Of a stretch of 64,000 nt of DNA, positions 25,737 to 36,699 are shown in pieces. The translations under genes and the position numbers were made by a program. The stretch lies in the NCBI GenBank assembly GCA_025766275.1, contig JAFKAC010000040.1, forward strand, positions 372,001 to 436,000, written 5' to 3'. The DNA comes from Lactarius indigo. Taxonomy: Eukaryota; Basidiomycota; Agaricomycetes; Russulales; Russulaceae. The number at the start of each line of letters is the position of its first letter. Within the stretch, counting starts at the first letter, position 1. The notes beneath the pieces were generated by a model. That model saw only the letters and a list, made by a program, of their open reading frames with translations, had not been told where the DNA came from and searched no databases.

Positions 25737-26082
25737 TGCCTACTGCCAGCCTACCTGTCACATTATGGTCCATGTGCGTCCGGCCTGTGCTAGGGTCCAC
25801 TCTTTTGTAACTTGTAGATTATTTCATCTCATAAACTGTGTGTATTTATTACCCTTTCTGAGAGGGAAGCTCCGAAACGATCACATGGTGAGCACGGGAA
25901 GCGGAACTTATGCGGAGGCGCGTCAGCGATGACAGGGTCGCCTTCTAACGGGGAACATCGATGACGTCACTTCTCACGTGTTGGCGGTCACGACACCATC
26001 CGCACGATCGGCTTCATAAACCTCGCCTGAGGCGCATTGCGGTGGCACCATTCCGCACTTCCCAACTCCTCACCAACCCACC
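25737..26082. other. Intergenic region, ASF1 3' end and next promoter
   Basis: About 350 bp. It contains CACGTG (25975-25980), an E-box-like palindrome, upstream of the membrane-protein gene. No coding signal. Confidence 0.4.
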
Positions 26083-27172
26083 ATGGCGGACAATTGGAAA
26101 GACGACATCTTTCTCAAGGTGATCAAATAAATTTTTTGATTTTTCTTCTCGCAGAATTTTTGCTCAATCAATTGAACCGCAGGTCATCAACGTGCTAGTG
26201 TATTTGTTGTTCCTTGGCTCCAACATTTCCACCATCTTCGTCCCCAGCGACATATACTTCCAAGGAAAAGAAACATATATTACGCCCTCCCCGTGGGCCT
26301 TCCTCATCTGGTCCGTGTGCTCCGCAGTCTATAGCACGCGTGCATTGACTTGCTTTACAGGTCACTCATTCACCTCCTTTTGTTGGGTACCGTCGTCTAC
26401 CAGTTTACCCCTGACGGGAAGAAGGTCATTATCGACGGAATTTCCTGGCGTTTCCCTCTTTTGGGAATACTCAACGCCATATATGTGAACCTTTGGGCTT
26501 CTAAGCAATATGTGCTCGGTGCGTCGGGACGTTACTCGGGCAATCCACATGCATGCTGACACGAAGCACACAGCATTCGTATTTGCCCTTCTCGTCAGCT
26601 CCGCTGTGACAGTGCGTGACCCCTATAGCCTCCGTCTGCCGCGTGCCATCACTGACAGCACAATAGCACATCTACTATGTCGTCAAGAAATCCCATAGCC
26701 CCACAAATCTCGCCGACGAGCTCTTTGTCCATCTTCCGTTCTCGCTCTACCACGGCTGGACGACTATCCTCGTCGTGCTCACTGCCTTTGAAGCTTTCGG
26801 TACGAACGCGTGGAACCACCCCCCTGGCGTGTGGACGAAGGTTTTCGTCTTCCTCGGACTGTAAGCTCTTGTTCCCGCGTCATCCAACACTGGTGTTAAT
26901 TAATTTCCGTTTTAAGATTCTTCTTTGAAGCTACTGCTGCGGCATATGCGTTCTCAACTCCTGAAGGCGACCTTCCTGCTGCGATCGCGATCACGTGGTC
27001 GCTCTTCGCAATCTTCGACCGCCAGCACTCGCCGTTCATCCATTGGTCGTCGCTCGTGTTTGCCCTGTTGTCCCTCATTTGGGTCCTCAAGGGAGCCGTT
27101 GGTCTTCTCACCTCGTGGCGCCGTGGAGGAATAGTTCTTGAAGATGAGGAGCGTGCACCACTCACCCGTTAA
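26083..27172 (+). CDS. TspO/MBR-like multi-helix membrane protein
   Basis: Starts [12 protein letters not shown] at the ATG at 26083, and introns split the rest. Readable exons: [19 protein letters not shown], then [40 protein letters not shown], a helix through [62 protein letters not shown] and [20 protein letters not shown]. The C-terminus is hydrophilic ([10 protein letters not shown]). About eight helices are seen. The ITPxxxAFxIW motif resembles tryptophan-rich sensory proteins (TspO family and bacterial relatives), so a small-molecule or tetrapyrrole-related role is possible but unproven. Its 3' end was included in the duplication to the right: a decayed copy lies at 62819-63045. It sits about 450 bp upstream of H2A.Z in the same direction. 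Confidence 0.7.
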
Positions 27173-27626
27173 ACTTCTGACAGCTGTGTATCTGAAAGCC
27201 TGTGATGTTCTGAATTGTCTGTGTCTATGTAACATGTCCACCTTAGCGTTCCAAACCATTCCAATCAATCGTTAGCTGTTGTTCCCACGTAATTCGCGTG
27301 TCAGGCATGGCGCAGCGCATGGTGTCCCGCGAGAGATTCGACGCGCTGTTCACGTGACTCCGTTTATCTGTCCGTTGCCGTAACACGGCGGAGCGTGAAT
27401 CAGTCGTTCCTTGTACCGAACACTCATCATCTTTCCTTCGCGTTCTCTCCTCTGCGTGTCCATCGCAGCTGTTGATCCTATTTACTCACCGGACACCGCA
27501 TCAAACTCACATCGGACCTTACTTCATTTCCCTTTGTCAGGTGAGGCACCCGCGCCTCCCAAGTTCCGTCCGAACGCCTCATGTCTAACCCCTGACTGCA
27601 GTCCGGCATCAGCAACATTCTAAGCC

Positions 27627-28172
27627 ATGCCACCAAAAGGCGGAAAAGGCGGAAAGTCCAAAGTTGGCGAGGCCCCTACATCCGAGGTCAAAGGCTTCCA
27701 GACCCGCAGCGCGAAGGCCGGCCTACAGGTCTGCCTGTTCACCTTGTTCTCGCGCGCTCCGCACCAGGTGCTGATCGTGCCGTCGTCGTGCTTCTAGTTC
27801 CCCGTTGGTCGTATCCACAGATACCTGAAACAGCGCACCCAGAACAACGTCCGCATCGGCGCGAAGGCCGCCGTCTACACCTCGGCTATCCTTGAATACC
27901 TCACCGCCGAGGTCCTGGAGCTAGCAGGTCCGTCGCGTCCTCTCCTCTCTCCTCTGTATTTTACTTACACATCTCGTGATCAAGGTAATGCCTCAAAAGA
28001 TCTCCGTGTCAAGCGTATCACGCCGCGACATTTACAACTAGCTATCCGGGGAGACGAGGAGCTTGATACGCTCGTGCGAGCGACGATCGCTGGTGGTGGT
28101 GTCCTGCCGTTCATTCATAAGACCCTTACTGCTGGAAAGATTAAGAAGCCAGAAGGCGCACCGGCGGCGTAA
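27627..28172 (+). CDS. HTZ1: Histone variant H2A.Z
   Basis: H2A.Z replaces H2A in nucleosomes near promoters and is deposited by SWR1. The ATG at 27627 begins a Gly/Lys-rich tail ([12 protein letters not shown]). The histone fold follows through two introns: AGLQ joined to [40 protein letters not shown], then ELAG joined to [40 protein letters not shown] and PFIHKTL. The RYLKQR, LAGNASKDL and DEELD stretches are H2A.Z-type rather than canonical H2A. Introns lie near 27730-27795 and 27928-27985. The frame is intact to the TAA at 28170-28172. It is the only intact copy among four related sequences in the window and so the presumed functional parent. Confidence 0.93.
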
Positions 28173-28970
28173 TGTACGCAATGGTCGGCGATTTCATATG
28201 CCCTCGTGCTGAGAGGTAGGACAACGTCGGAACATTAGGGACGCCTTGAGGATAGATACCGTTGTATCTCTATATTTACATTTTGTGTTTTCTTGTGTTT
28301 ATCCTAGGCTCATAGATCTGTCGCGTTCGCTCTTCTGCATGGAACTAGTTCCAACTCCAATGCGAAGCGCCGGTCTCGCAATCTGTGAGGGCACTAATGC
28401 CACTTGCAATGAGCTGGTTAGGGATTCGTCACAGATTTGTCGACCCCCATCTTCGCTCAGGGTTCGGTATGTGTGTGAACCTCCTACGCCTCGGGACTGG
28501 CAATCGGTTGGATCAATATTATTTGAGCGCGAGCTTGCGCTGCAGTAAACACGAGTTTTCAAAAGAGTGAGTCACGCATTTGCTCTTTAGTTTGACGAGT
28601 TCATATCCTGCACTGCTGCTATCAGGGGGACATTCCCTCGCCAAATGGTGAGGCGTCAATCGAAATGCCTGAAGTCAATTCCCACGAATCACACCGGTTC
28701 CTCCAGCCTGAGCAAGTCTGATCGCTGTATGTTGCAAGAGTGTTCTCGATTCTGATAACGAAGCAGTACAAGCACTGTACCGTAATTAAAATAACGACGC
28801 AGGGACAACTACACGCGTATAACAGGAATTCGAAACGATCACGTATTTTACACACGATTTCACCTCATAGATAACGTGGGTCGCTGTAGAGAGTGTCAAT
28901 ATATCGTAAACGAGCAGGGCAATTGTCACTTACATAGGTCGACAAGTCAGCTATACCCCATCACGTTCTT
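28173..28970. other. Spacer between H2A.Z and NLR1 3' end
   Basis: Holds the H2A.Z 3' UTR and the NLR1 3' UTR, which are convergent. The frame at 28246-28548 recurs with changes at 35979 and 55371 in the copied units but shows no protein motif and is interrupted differently in each copy. I read it as non-coding sequence carried along with the duplication. Confidence 0.5.
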
Positions 28971-31900
28971 TTATTGCGCTGCGTGCCGGGAGAGCAATTG
29001 TATGATTTCCTCCCGGGTTCGGCCACGGGCTACCTCAGATGCGGTCTCTCCTCTGAGGTTGCGCACCTGCGCATCCGCACCGTGGTCTAACAAGAGCTCT
29101 ACAACGTCTGGGAGTCCGTGATTCTGAGTCCCCTCTGATGCTTCGTGTAATGGGGTCCATCCCTCGTTATTCTGGGGATTGACCTCCGCATTGCGTTCCA
29201 GTAGTATCCGACAAACCTCGGGCCGACTGCGTCTCGCTGCCTTATGCAGCGCAGTGTTTCCTTCGTCGTCGCGGACACCCGCATCCGCATTGTGGTCCAG
29301 CAAACACCGCACAACGTCGGAGAGTCCTTTTGACGATGCGACCATAAGTGGAGTATATCCACTGACATTCCGGGCGTTGACCTCCGCATTGTGGTCAAGT
29401 AGTATCCGAGCAACTTCGAGGTTCTCGTGGGCGACTGCTAAGTACAGTGGGGTCCTGCGGTACTGGTCCTGGGAGTCCACGTCCGCACCACAGTCGATCA
29501 GCCACTTTGCGGCGGCGAGGCGTCCGCGTTCTGACACAAGGTGAAGTAGAGTCCTCTTGTTCACATCGAGGGCATTCAGGTCAGCACCGCGCTCTCTAAG
29601 GAGCTGGGCGACCTCGATGTGACCGTTGAGGAGCGTCGCACAAAGCGGAGTCCCACGGCGGCCTCCCTGAGCATTTAAGTGCTGTGGATGTTTGTCAATG
29701 AGGCGTTTTACGAGACCGGGGAATCCACAGAATGCAGCATAGTATAATGGAGATGCCGAGGCCAGCGATATGGTATGCAACCACGTGGGCTTGTCTACGT
29801 CATGTATTTCGACCCACGATCGAAAAGATGGTTTGTCGATGTCGAAGAAATAGTCCATTGCATTCTTCATGCGCATTTCCACATTCCCGACCTTGGCGTG
29901 CCCGACCCAATATCTGAGAGCATATCCAACAAGAGGGGCCCACTTGACACTGACTTTGTCCTCGGTACGATTATCCAGGGTGAATAGGGCGCCGAGACAC
30001 GCCTGGGCAAGAATCGCGTGCGAAGGTTCGACGGGGATATGAAACCGGGACACACCTTCTGCGCAATCCGCAAGGCGATCCGATGTCAAAAATTCCTTTA
30101 CGGAAAAGTGGGAGAACTGGACAACTTGGAGGCCGTCGTTGATGATCACGGTAATCAAACTGGAACACGCCGACAGCACCGCCTCCTCTCGGTCTTCCCA
30201 CCGCCAATCCGCGATCAATTCCGGGATCCCTCCTGGACCCATGTCAAACGCAAGCACATCTGCAAGCTCCTTAACCCGGAGTGGACGACTGGCAACCGCG
30301 AGACATTGTAAGAGCCGATACGCGTGTTCCCGGTTCGCATTGTCGATCTCCTTCAGGATCCGCTTGTATGTCTCGTCCAGTGATTTCGGTAATTCTTCCA
30401 GAATTCGACGCAGATTCGTCGGGAAACAGTGTCGCAGCACCTCCAATTGGCAATAAACCCACCGAAACCTGTGTCAGACTATAAGACTGGGTCCACCGTG
30501 AGCACTCAAGGTTATCCTTACATGCCGTCTGCTTTCTCCGTCAATTTCTCGATCACCATATCCTTTTCTGCATCTCGCCATCTCTTCGTCTTTCTGTCCG
30601 AGCGGATAAAATGCGTGATATAATTGTTAATGTCCTGGATTTGTCCGGTTTCGTCGTGGAGGGATACTTGTTGAGTTGCCAAAGGCTCGAGCGCGGCACG
30701 GATGTCGAACTCGGGACGACTCGTGACACATAATCGCAGAGTAGGATGGCGGAGACTAACAATATCATCTATGAGGTCCAGTAACTTTTCACGTGGCGAC
30801 GGCAATCCAGAATCGTACGGACACTCATCAAGAGCGTCCAGGACAATATAGATTGGCGCTGGTCCTGCGGTGGTAAGCATAGACTTGAGGCATTGTAAAA
30901 GTGAGTCGTTGGTTGGTTGTTCCGATCCCTCTTTGTATGCGCAGTACAAGGAGTAAAGAGCGTCACAGAATATATCTGATTGATCGGAGAGTTGTACAAG
31001 AAGGGAGGATAATAGAGCGCGGGAGTCCTGTTTCGCTTTGTCTTTGAAATCGAAGTAAAAATAGGCCAAGAATGCCGACCCAGCATCGGCCAAGGATTTG
31101 ATATTGCGGATGATCACAGTGCTTATTGATCACATAAGTTCGGTTAGGACGCAACTGGGCGGGGGGTAACGCACCTGAGAATAGTCTTCCCCGAGCCAGC
31201 TATCGATCCACAAGTCGTTAGTGGAAATTTAGAACTCAAATGGTGAAGGAAGTGTACGTTTTCCGTGAATCCATAACAAGGAGCCAGATGCTTTCCAATC
31301 TGCGAAGGTGTTCCCATCGGTGCACCATGCCGCGGTACCTTGGTGATGAGCATCGGAAGCAGTGTTGTAATTGACGGATGGATCAGGGGGAGCGATCCAT
31401 CTTCGAAGGTCCTTGCGTAGCTCGTTCCCTGTGAGATAGGTCAAGGAGTCGTGATGAAATGAGGATAGAAGACGACGGACGATTTAAGCGACCGACTTGG
31501 TTGACGACTTGTTTAATGGCTACCCCGTTCTCCTTGACATCTAACGGAGAAGGCTGGGGTCAGATTGGGGGCCGATAAATGCAGGTACAACTCACCATGA
31601 CTGACTGAATCGACTTTGTTGTCGACGCTCCGCACCCTGTCATCGACGCCACGTGTGATCGCCAGGGCTTCTACTCCGGCCATGCGGGCCTCCTCTTGAG
31701 TCAATTTGTCCAGCCGCTGAAGTGCGTCCTCGACGTCCTTCCTTCCAATCAATTTCTTAAGATACCTCACTACATGAAGGTCGATATTTCAAGTTGGGGA
31801 CATATCAAATGTGAAGGACGTACTTGTTCGTCCTTGCCTAACCTCTTTAGTCACGATCCCGAGGATCGAGATCACCTCAACCATGATCTGCACGATAATA

Positions 31901-32465
31901 TCGGTCATCGCTGCGGTCGGCCGGACGTCTATATATTTTTCAAGCCGCTTGAAGAAGTATTCCATGCGGCTAAACAAATCCGCAAGAGAATTTTGGCTAG
32001 CGCGGACATCCTTAACGGCCTAATAGATAGAGATGTCAACAAGACACGCCGGGCCAAGGGAGATGCTCACTTGGAGGAGGACGCCAATCCCAGTGAAAAT
32101 CGCCTTCGCGGGTGGGAACGCCTGCAGTTATGCACGTCAGAGGTAGGTCTCGGGCGGGTCAACGTCTCGCCACTTACCAGCCCAACCCCTTCACCGAGGG
32201 TCGCAGAGAAAGCGAAAAGTACATTTACAGTGGGATCCAGCCACTTTGTCAGCCTTTCATCTGCACCTTGAGATCGATCGAACGCCTGTACTTGGGCTCT
32301 AAGAATGGCGAGAATAGCACTGGGAGAGTCGCAGGACTGCAGCTGGGTGGCTAGGGGATGGGAGGCGATATCTTTCTTGGTCTGGTTGTTGTACGCTTTC
32401 AAAGCAGCTTCGAAGATTTTGCCAAAGTCCATAGAAGACGTGGGGGTAGACGGGACTTGAGACAT
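28971..32465 (-). CDS. NLR1: Goodbye-NACHT-ankyrin receptor
   Basis: Fungal NLR (STAND) protein of about 1,020 residues, a class linked to self/non-self recognition and programmed cell death. Residues 1-180 form the Goodbye-type domain (DFGKIFEAALKAYNNQTKKD, then LTKWLDPTVNVLFAFSATL and VRPTAAMTDIIV). A linker with two heptads (RGVDDRV, RSVDNKV) follows. NACHT begins with IAPPDPSVNYNTASDAHHQG and the P-loop GKPGSGKT, which is built across an intron at 31194-31250. Walker B is YIVLDALDEC and the next motif is CVTSRPEFDI. The winged-helix region follows (FRWVYCQLEVLRHCFP, ELPKSLDETYKRIL). About eight ankyrin repeats end at SRHAAQ. Roughly nine exons are all in phase. The intron near 31423-31475 is needed to join VVNQVGRLNR to NELRKDLRRW. 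The gene looks intact. The ligand and effector output are unknown. Confidence 0.88.
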
Positions 32466-33228
32466 AGTGATAGTTGAAGGGGCCTAGGTGGATTACTTAG
32501 GGATACAGGAAGATCACGTCGAGAAGGGTGGGTAAAGCCTGAGTGCACCGGTTCCCACAGCCCCCAATCACGGCCAGGATAGGACGCCTCGTGATGAACA
32601 GATAGCCGCCCTGATATTCCCAGGGACCACGATAACTTGGACGCGCTCATTTCCTGCTGCCAGCTCGAGGTGCAAAAGACACATGAGTGCGTCACAGCTA
32701 CATTAGTTCATCACTGTAGGACAGGTGCGAGTATGTGAACCGAACGACAGCCTCCACGAGGAGCCTACCTTGGCCCCCGATGTCTCTGTGTGGGCCGACG
32801 GTCTCGGCACCCAGATTGGCGAGGACAATTTAAGGGCTGGTTCTCCCCCTTTCCTAGTTTGGGATGTCAGAACCATATCGATAAGCACCAGTTTACATGA
32901 TGACCTTGAAGACTCGGAAGCCCTTGCGCCGGCACATACGACTAATTGTGACACCTTGTGGGATAAATCAGCCAAAGAATCTGTATTTCAAAATTGTGGC
33001 TCGAGATGTCAGTGAGAATATGGGTCCGGAGGGGACTCAGGGGAGTGATTCCCGCCGTTGATGGTGCCTTTTAGCTTGAAAGACATAATATCACATACTC
33101 ATCGCCAGCGTGAACTATCAATAATCTCCTACGAATAATAGCCCCATCCACGACCGATCATCTGCCGTACTACAAAACGATGCACCGTCCACAGCCCGGT
33201 GGCTCCTGTGCTGTCGATTCAAGCTAGC
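32466..33228. other. NLR1 promoter and 5' flank
   Basis: About 760 bp upstream of NLR1, strongly similar to 51738-52565 and 60511-61200, so the regulatory DNA was copied with the receptor. No convincing coding exon found. Confidence 0.5.
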
Positions 33229-34617
33229 TCAGTACTCCGTCCAGCATGCGGCGACCGTGGACATCGAGCGCGGGTCACCGTTCCCCGGGAAGAGGTGCAG
33301 TGCAGTGCGCAGTGAGAGAGCCGTGTATATCGCTGTGAGGTGCGAATTCAGGTTCGTCACGGCTGCGAGCAGGCTGTTGGTGTTGCCGTCCGGCAGCGTC
33401 TCCGTGCTTTCTGTCTTCGTCTGCGCTGTGCTGGTCCGGTTTTGATTTTCTGCACTTTCTGTGACAGCGAGGCTGTGCGCACCTGCCTTTGGCGTGCTCC
33501 TTGTGATGAATTGATTGACCACCGACAATGTACGATTGGAGAGTAAGCGGGAGGATTGAGATATGAGCTACGTACACCGGGGGGCATCCGCCAATCCTCT
33601 CTGTCGTCCAAATACAAACTCGTGGGAGTCTAGCGTTGTTATCGCCTTCGGGAACCTCCGCGTCATTCGCACAGGCGACGGTCGTGGAGGGCGCAGTCGC
33701 TGACGTACCATTCCAGGCACTGGGTTGTCGTGATTGACGACCGCCGTGCATGTGCCATTTTGACGCACGAGTGCACTCGAATATGAGATGTGCGCTGGGA
33801 TCATAATACACCTCGAGCTCGCTCCCTTATCCGGGAAAATTCGTCCATTCGGTCGTAGCGGGACGCACAATTCTTAATATTAGCTTGGAGTAGATCTATG
33901 CACTTCTTCCGGGCCCGCGATCTTACAGAGGGTCTTGGCCACTTGCACGTGAGCCATACTAGTCCCGGCTTGAGCGGTCGACTGCGCCGATAGTGGAAGA
34001 GTATCGCAGTGCCGATGCAACGTGGGTGCGCTAGTTGTAAGGCATGTAGATCTGATGCGAGCGAACGGCTTAGCAGGATCGTCGAAGAGTTTATGAGCGC
34101 GGGAGTCTGCACATCGGGGAGAGTCATTGTTACGGTGTTAGGCGCTGCCGCTGTTATTCCGGAAAAACTTGGATTGCGGTCAAGTATGAGAATCACAGAT
34201 CGCAGGAACACTTACCGGGTGGGACAGTCGGTGGTGGTCTGGTGCAGCGGCTTAACGAGTTGACCATATACCCTTCCTGGGTCAAAGTCGATAAAATAAA
34301 TCGGGATTGCACCTTGCCCTCAATTGTCATGTACTGGGAGAATGTTGTAGTTATTATGAATGTCACGGCGTAAGAAACGCACAATTTCGCCAGTCAATTA
34401 CAGAGGCAGTGTGGAGCCCTCAGCATTGGCCACAACTTGGGACGTCTCTATCCACCCGTACTGATTTTTGAAACATATCCGCAAGTCATCCTCGACCATT
34501 TGCCCTGTAGTTAATAGGAGCTACGCGGTGCTCTTGCTCTGCGTGTGCTACGCTGCGGTATAGGTAAACAACTAGAGAGAGAGACAAAGCAGAGATACGA
34601 ACCAAAAACAGGTCCAT
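33229..34617 (-). pseudogene. Unidentified multi-exon gene in the duplicated flank, copy A
   Basis: Coding-like stretches on the minus strand recur in three units. An ATG at 34617 begins a secretion-signal-like peptide (MDLFLVRISALSLSLVVYLY, then RSVAHAEQEH). Downstream come DFDPGRVYGQLVKPLHQTTT before a GTAAGT donor, the segment LHALQLAHPRCIGTAILFHY in one frame, and SVVNQFITRSTPKAG followed by AVTNLNSHLTAIYTAL. Stops and frame changes prevent a continuous model, and no family was recognised. Copy A is compared with 52566-54050 (copy C) and about 61200-62320 (copy D). It may be a decayed secreted or membrane protein that travelled with the NLR unit. Confidence 0.35.
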
Positions 34618-35336
34618 CTATGCGTCTCTTTTTCTCTCTTCTAAGACTGGAATAATTGTTGAGGATGGAGTGTATGCGTGTTGGGCCTCCCAGTGTGTGA
34701 GTAGGACGTGGATGGGAAAATGACATGCGACGAACAGAATACCGCCGTAGAGTGCCGTAGCTCCAATACGAGTGGGGGTCGACGGAAGAGGGAACATCTC
34801 GGGGTTCGCCGGGGAAGGTGATGGATAGATCGGCGCTCGTCGTGGCTGAGGAGGAAGAGGGGTGGAGAAAGGGCGGGATATGGGATGAGGTATGGCATAT
34901 GTTCTGGGAATCGATGAGTATGAACTACTCGATGACGGGTAAGGGAGACTGAATTGGACTCTGATCCAGCTAGGTGGATTGGAATCAGCTATGATATGGT
35001 CACGGACATCCTAATCGCAGTGTTATCGTGACTGTTGAGGTGGGCCAGTTCAGCGAGTATTCGACTTGGCGTTTACCGGACCGGCCCGGCCTCTGGAACA
35101 CAGCGGGGCGTGATTCAGTTGTTCCTATTACCGAACACTCATCATCTTTCCTTCGGTCCTCTCCCCTGCGTGTCCGCCACACCTTTTTAGTTCTATCTAT
35201 GCACCGGATACCGCGTCAAACACACGTCGGACCTTACATCATTTCCTCTCGTCAGGCAACTGAAGGCACCTGCGCCTTAATTCCGTCCGAATGCCTTGTG
35301 TCTGACTACAGTTCAGTATCAGTAACATTCCAAGCC

Positions 35337-35860
35337 ATGCCACCGAAAGCTTAAAATGCGGAAAGTCCAAAGGTAGCAAGGCTCCCACAACCGAGGTCAA
35401 AGGCTTCCAGACCCGCAGCGCGAAAGCCGATCTCCAGGTCGGCTTCTTTCTTTTTCACCCTCACCCTGCTCTCGCGCTCTGCACCAGGTGCTCATCGCGC
35501 AGTCATCCTGCTTCTAGTTCCCCGATGGCCGTATCCACAAATGCCTGAAACAGCGCACCCAGAACAACCTCCGCGTCGGCTATCCTTGAATACCTCACCG
35601 CCGAGGTCTTGGAACTAGTATGTCCGTCGCGTGCTATCCTCTCCTCTGTATTGTACTTACACATCTCGTGATCAAGGCAATTCCCCAAAACATTTCCGTG
35701 TCAAGCGTATCATGCCGCGACATTACAACTCGCCATTCCGGGAGACGAGCTCGATACACTCGTGTGAGCCACGATCGCTGGCGGTGGCATCCTGCCATTC
35801 ATTCATAAGACCCTGACTGCTAGAAATATTAAGAAGCCAGGAGGCGCACCGGCGGCGTAA
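35337..35860 (+). pseudogene. H2A.Z pseudogene 1
   Basis: Aligned by eye with the intact gene at 27627-28172, including both introns, so it arose by DNA duplication and not retroposition. The sixth codon is a stop (TAA at 35352-35354). A deletion removes the segment encoding the region after QNNVRI (around 35575). Further indels occur around the DEELD region, and a stop follows there. It cannot encode a histone. Confidence 0.9.
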
Positions 35861-36699
35861 TGTACGCAATGATGAATTCGTGTGCCCTCGTGATCGAGAT
35901 AGGACAACGTCGGAACATTAAGTGTCGGGCGACTTGGACGCCTTGAGATAGATACCGTTATCTGTATATTTATATTTTGTGTTTTCTTGTGTTTATCCTA
36001 GGCTCATAGACATGTCGTGTTCGCTCTTCTGCATGGGACCAGTTCCAACTCCAATGGGAAGCACTGGTCTCGCAATCGGTGATGGTGCTAACGTGCTAAC
36101 AGCGCTTGCAATGAGCGGGTTAGGGTTTCGTTTTAGTTTTGTCGACCGCTATCTTCGCTTAGGATTATTTTATTCGAATCAGGGTTCCGCGTGTATGTGT
36201 ACCCCCTACGCCTCGGGACTGGCAATCGGTTGGATCAATATTATCGGAGCGCGAGCCTGCGCCGCAGTAAACACCTTGGAATTTTAAAAGGACGAGTCGC
36301 CTTTGCTCTTTATTTTGACAAGCTCATTTCCTGCACTGCTACTATCAAGGGGACGTCCCGTCATGGTTAAATGATGATTGAAATGCCTGAAGACAGTTTC
36401 CACAAATCACACCGGTCACTAGCTCACTACAGCCTGAGCGAGTCTGATCGCTGTATGTTGCAAGAGTGTTCTTGATTCTGATAATGAAGCATTACAAGCG
36501 CTGTACCGTCAAGAAATGACGACGTAGGGACAACTACACGCGTATAACAAAAATTCGAACGATCACACGTATTTTACACACCATTTCACCTCATAAATCA
36601 TAACGTGGGTCGCTGTAGAGAGAATCAATATACCGTAAACGAGCAGGGCAATCGTCACTTACAAAGGTCGACAAGTTAACTATCCTCCGTCTCGTTCTT
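35861..36699. other. Spacer between psi-H2A.Z and NLR2 3' end
   Basis: Copy of the 28173-28970 spacer with substitutions and small indels. No separate gene seen. Confidence 0.5.

Larger units (their letters stand above)
27300..34990. repeat. Duplication unit A (H2A.Z, NLR1, flank)
   Basis: First and only fully intact unit. From left to right it has the H2A.Z promoter, H2A.Z (plus), a spacer, NLR1 (minus) and a flank with a decayed minus-strand gene. Matching order and sequence recur at 35020-40540, 50361-62800 (two units) and 62800-64000, so the array consists of direct repeats. Confidence 0.85.

Noticed and set aside
28246..28548. Small protein gene downstream of H2A.Z, repeated at 35979 and 55371
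   Set aside because: Copies differ by stops and frame changes and no motif is present. The similarity comes from the segmental duplication of UTR and spacer DNA.
31423..31475. Frameshift in NLR1, NLR3 and NLR4 before NELRKDLRRW
   Set aside because: The unbroken frame in NLR2 suggested a +1 shift in the other copies. A 50-odd-bp intron (donor GTCCGT, acceptor CACAG) joins LNR to NELR in frame in all four, so the length difference is intronic.
33340..33546. Plus-strand Cys-rich frames in the NLR flank
   Set aside because: They are antisense to the repeated minus-strand gene remnant and are not conserved as frames in the other copies.
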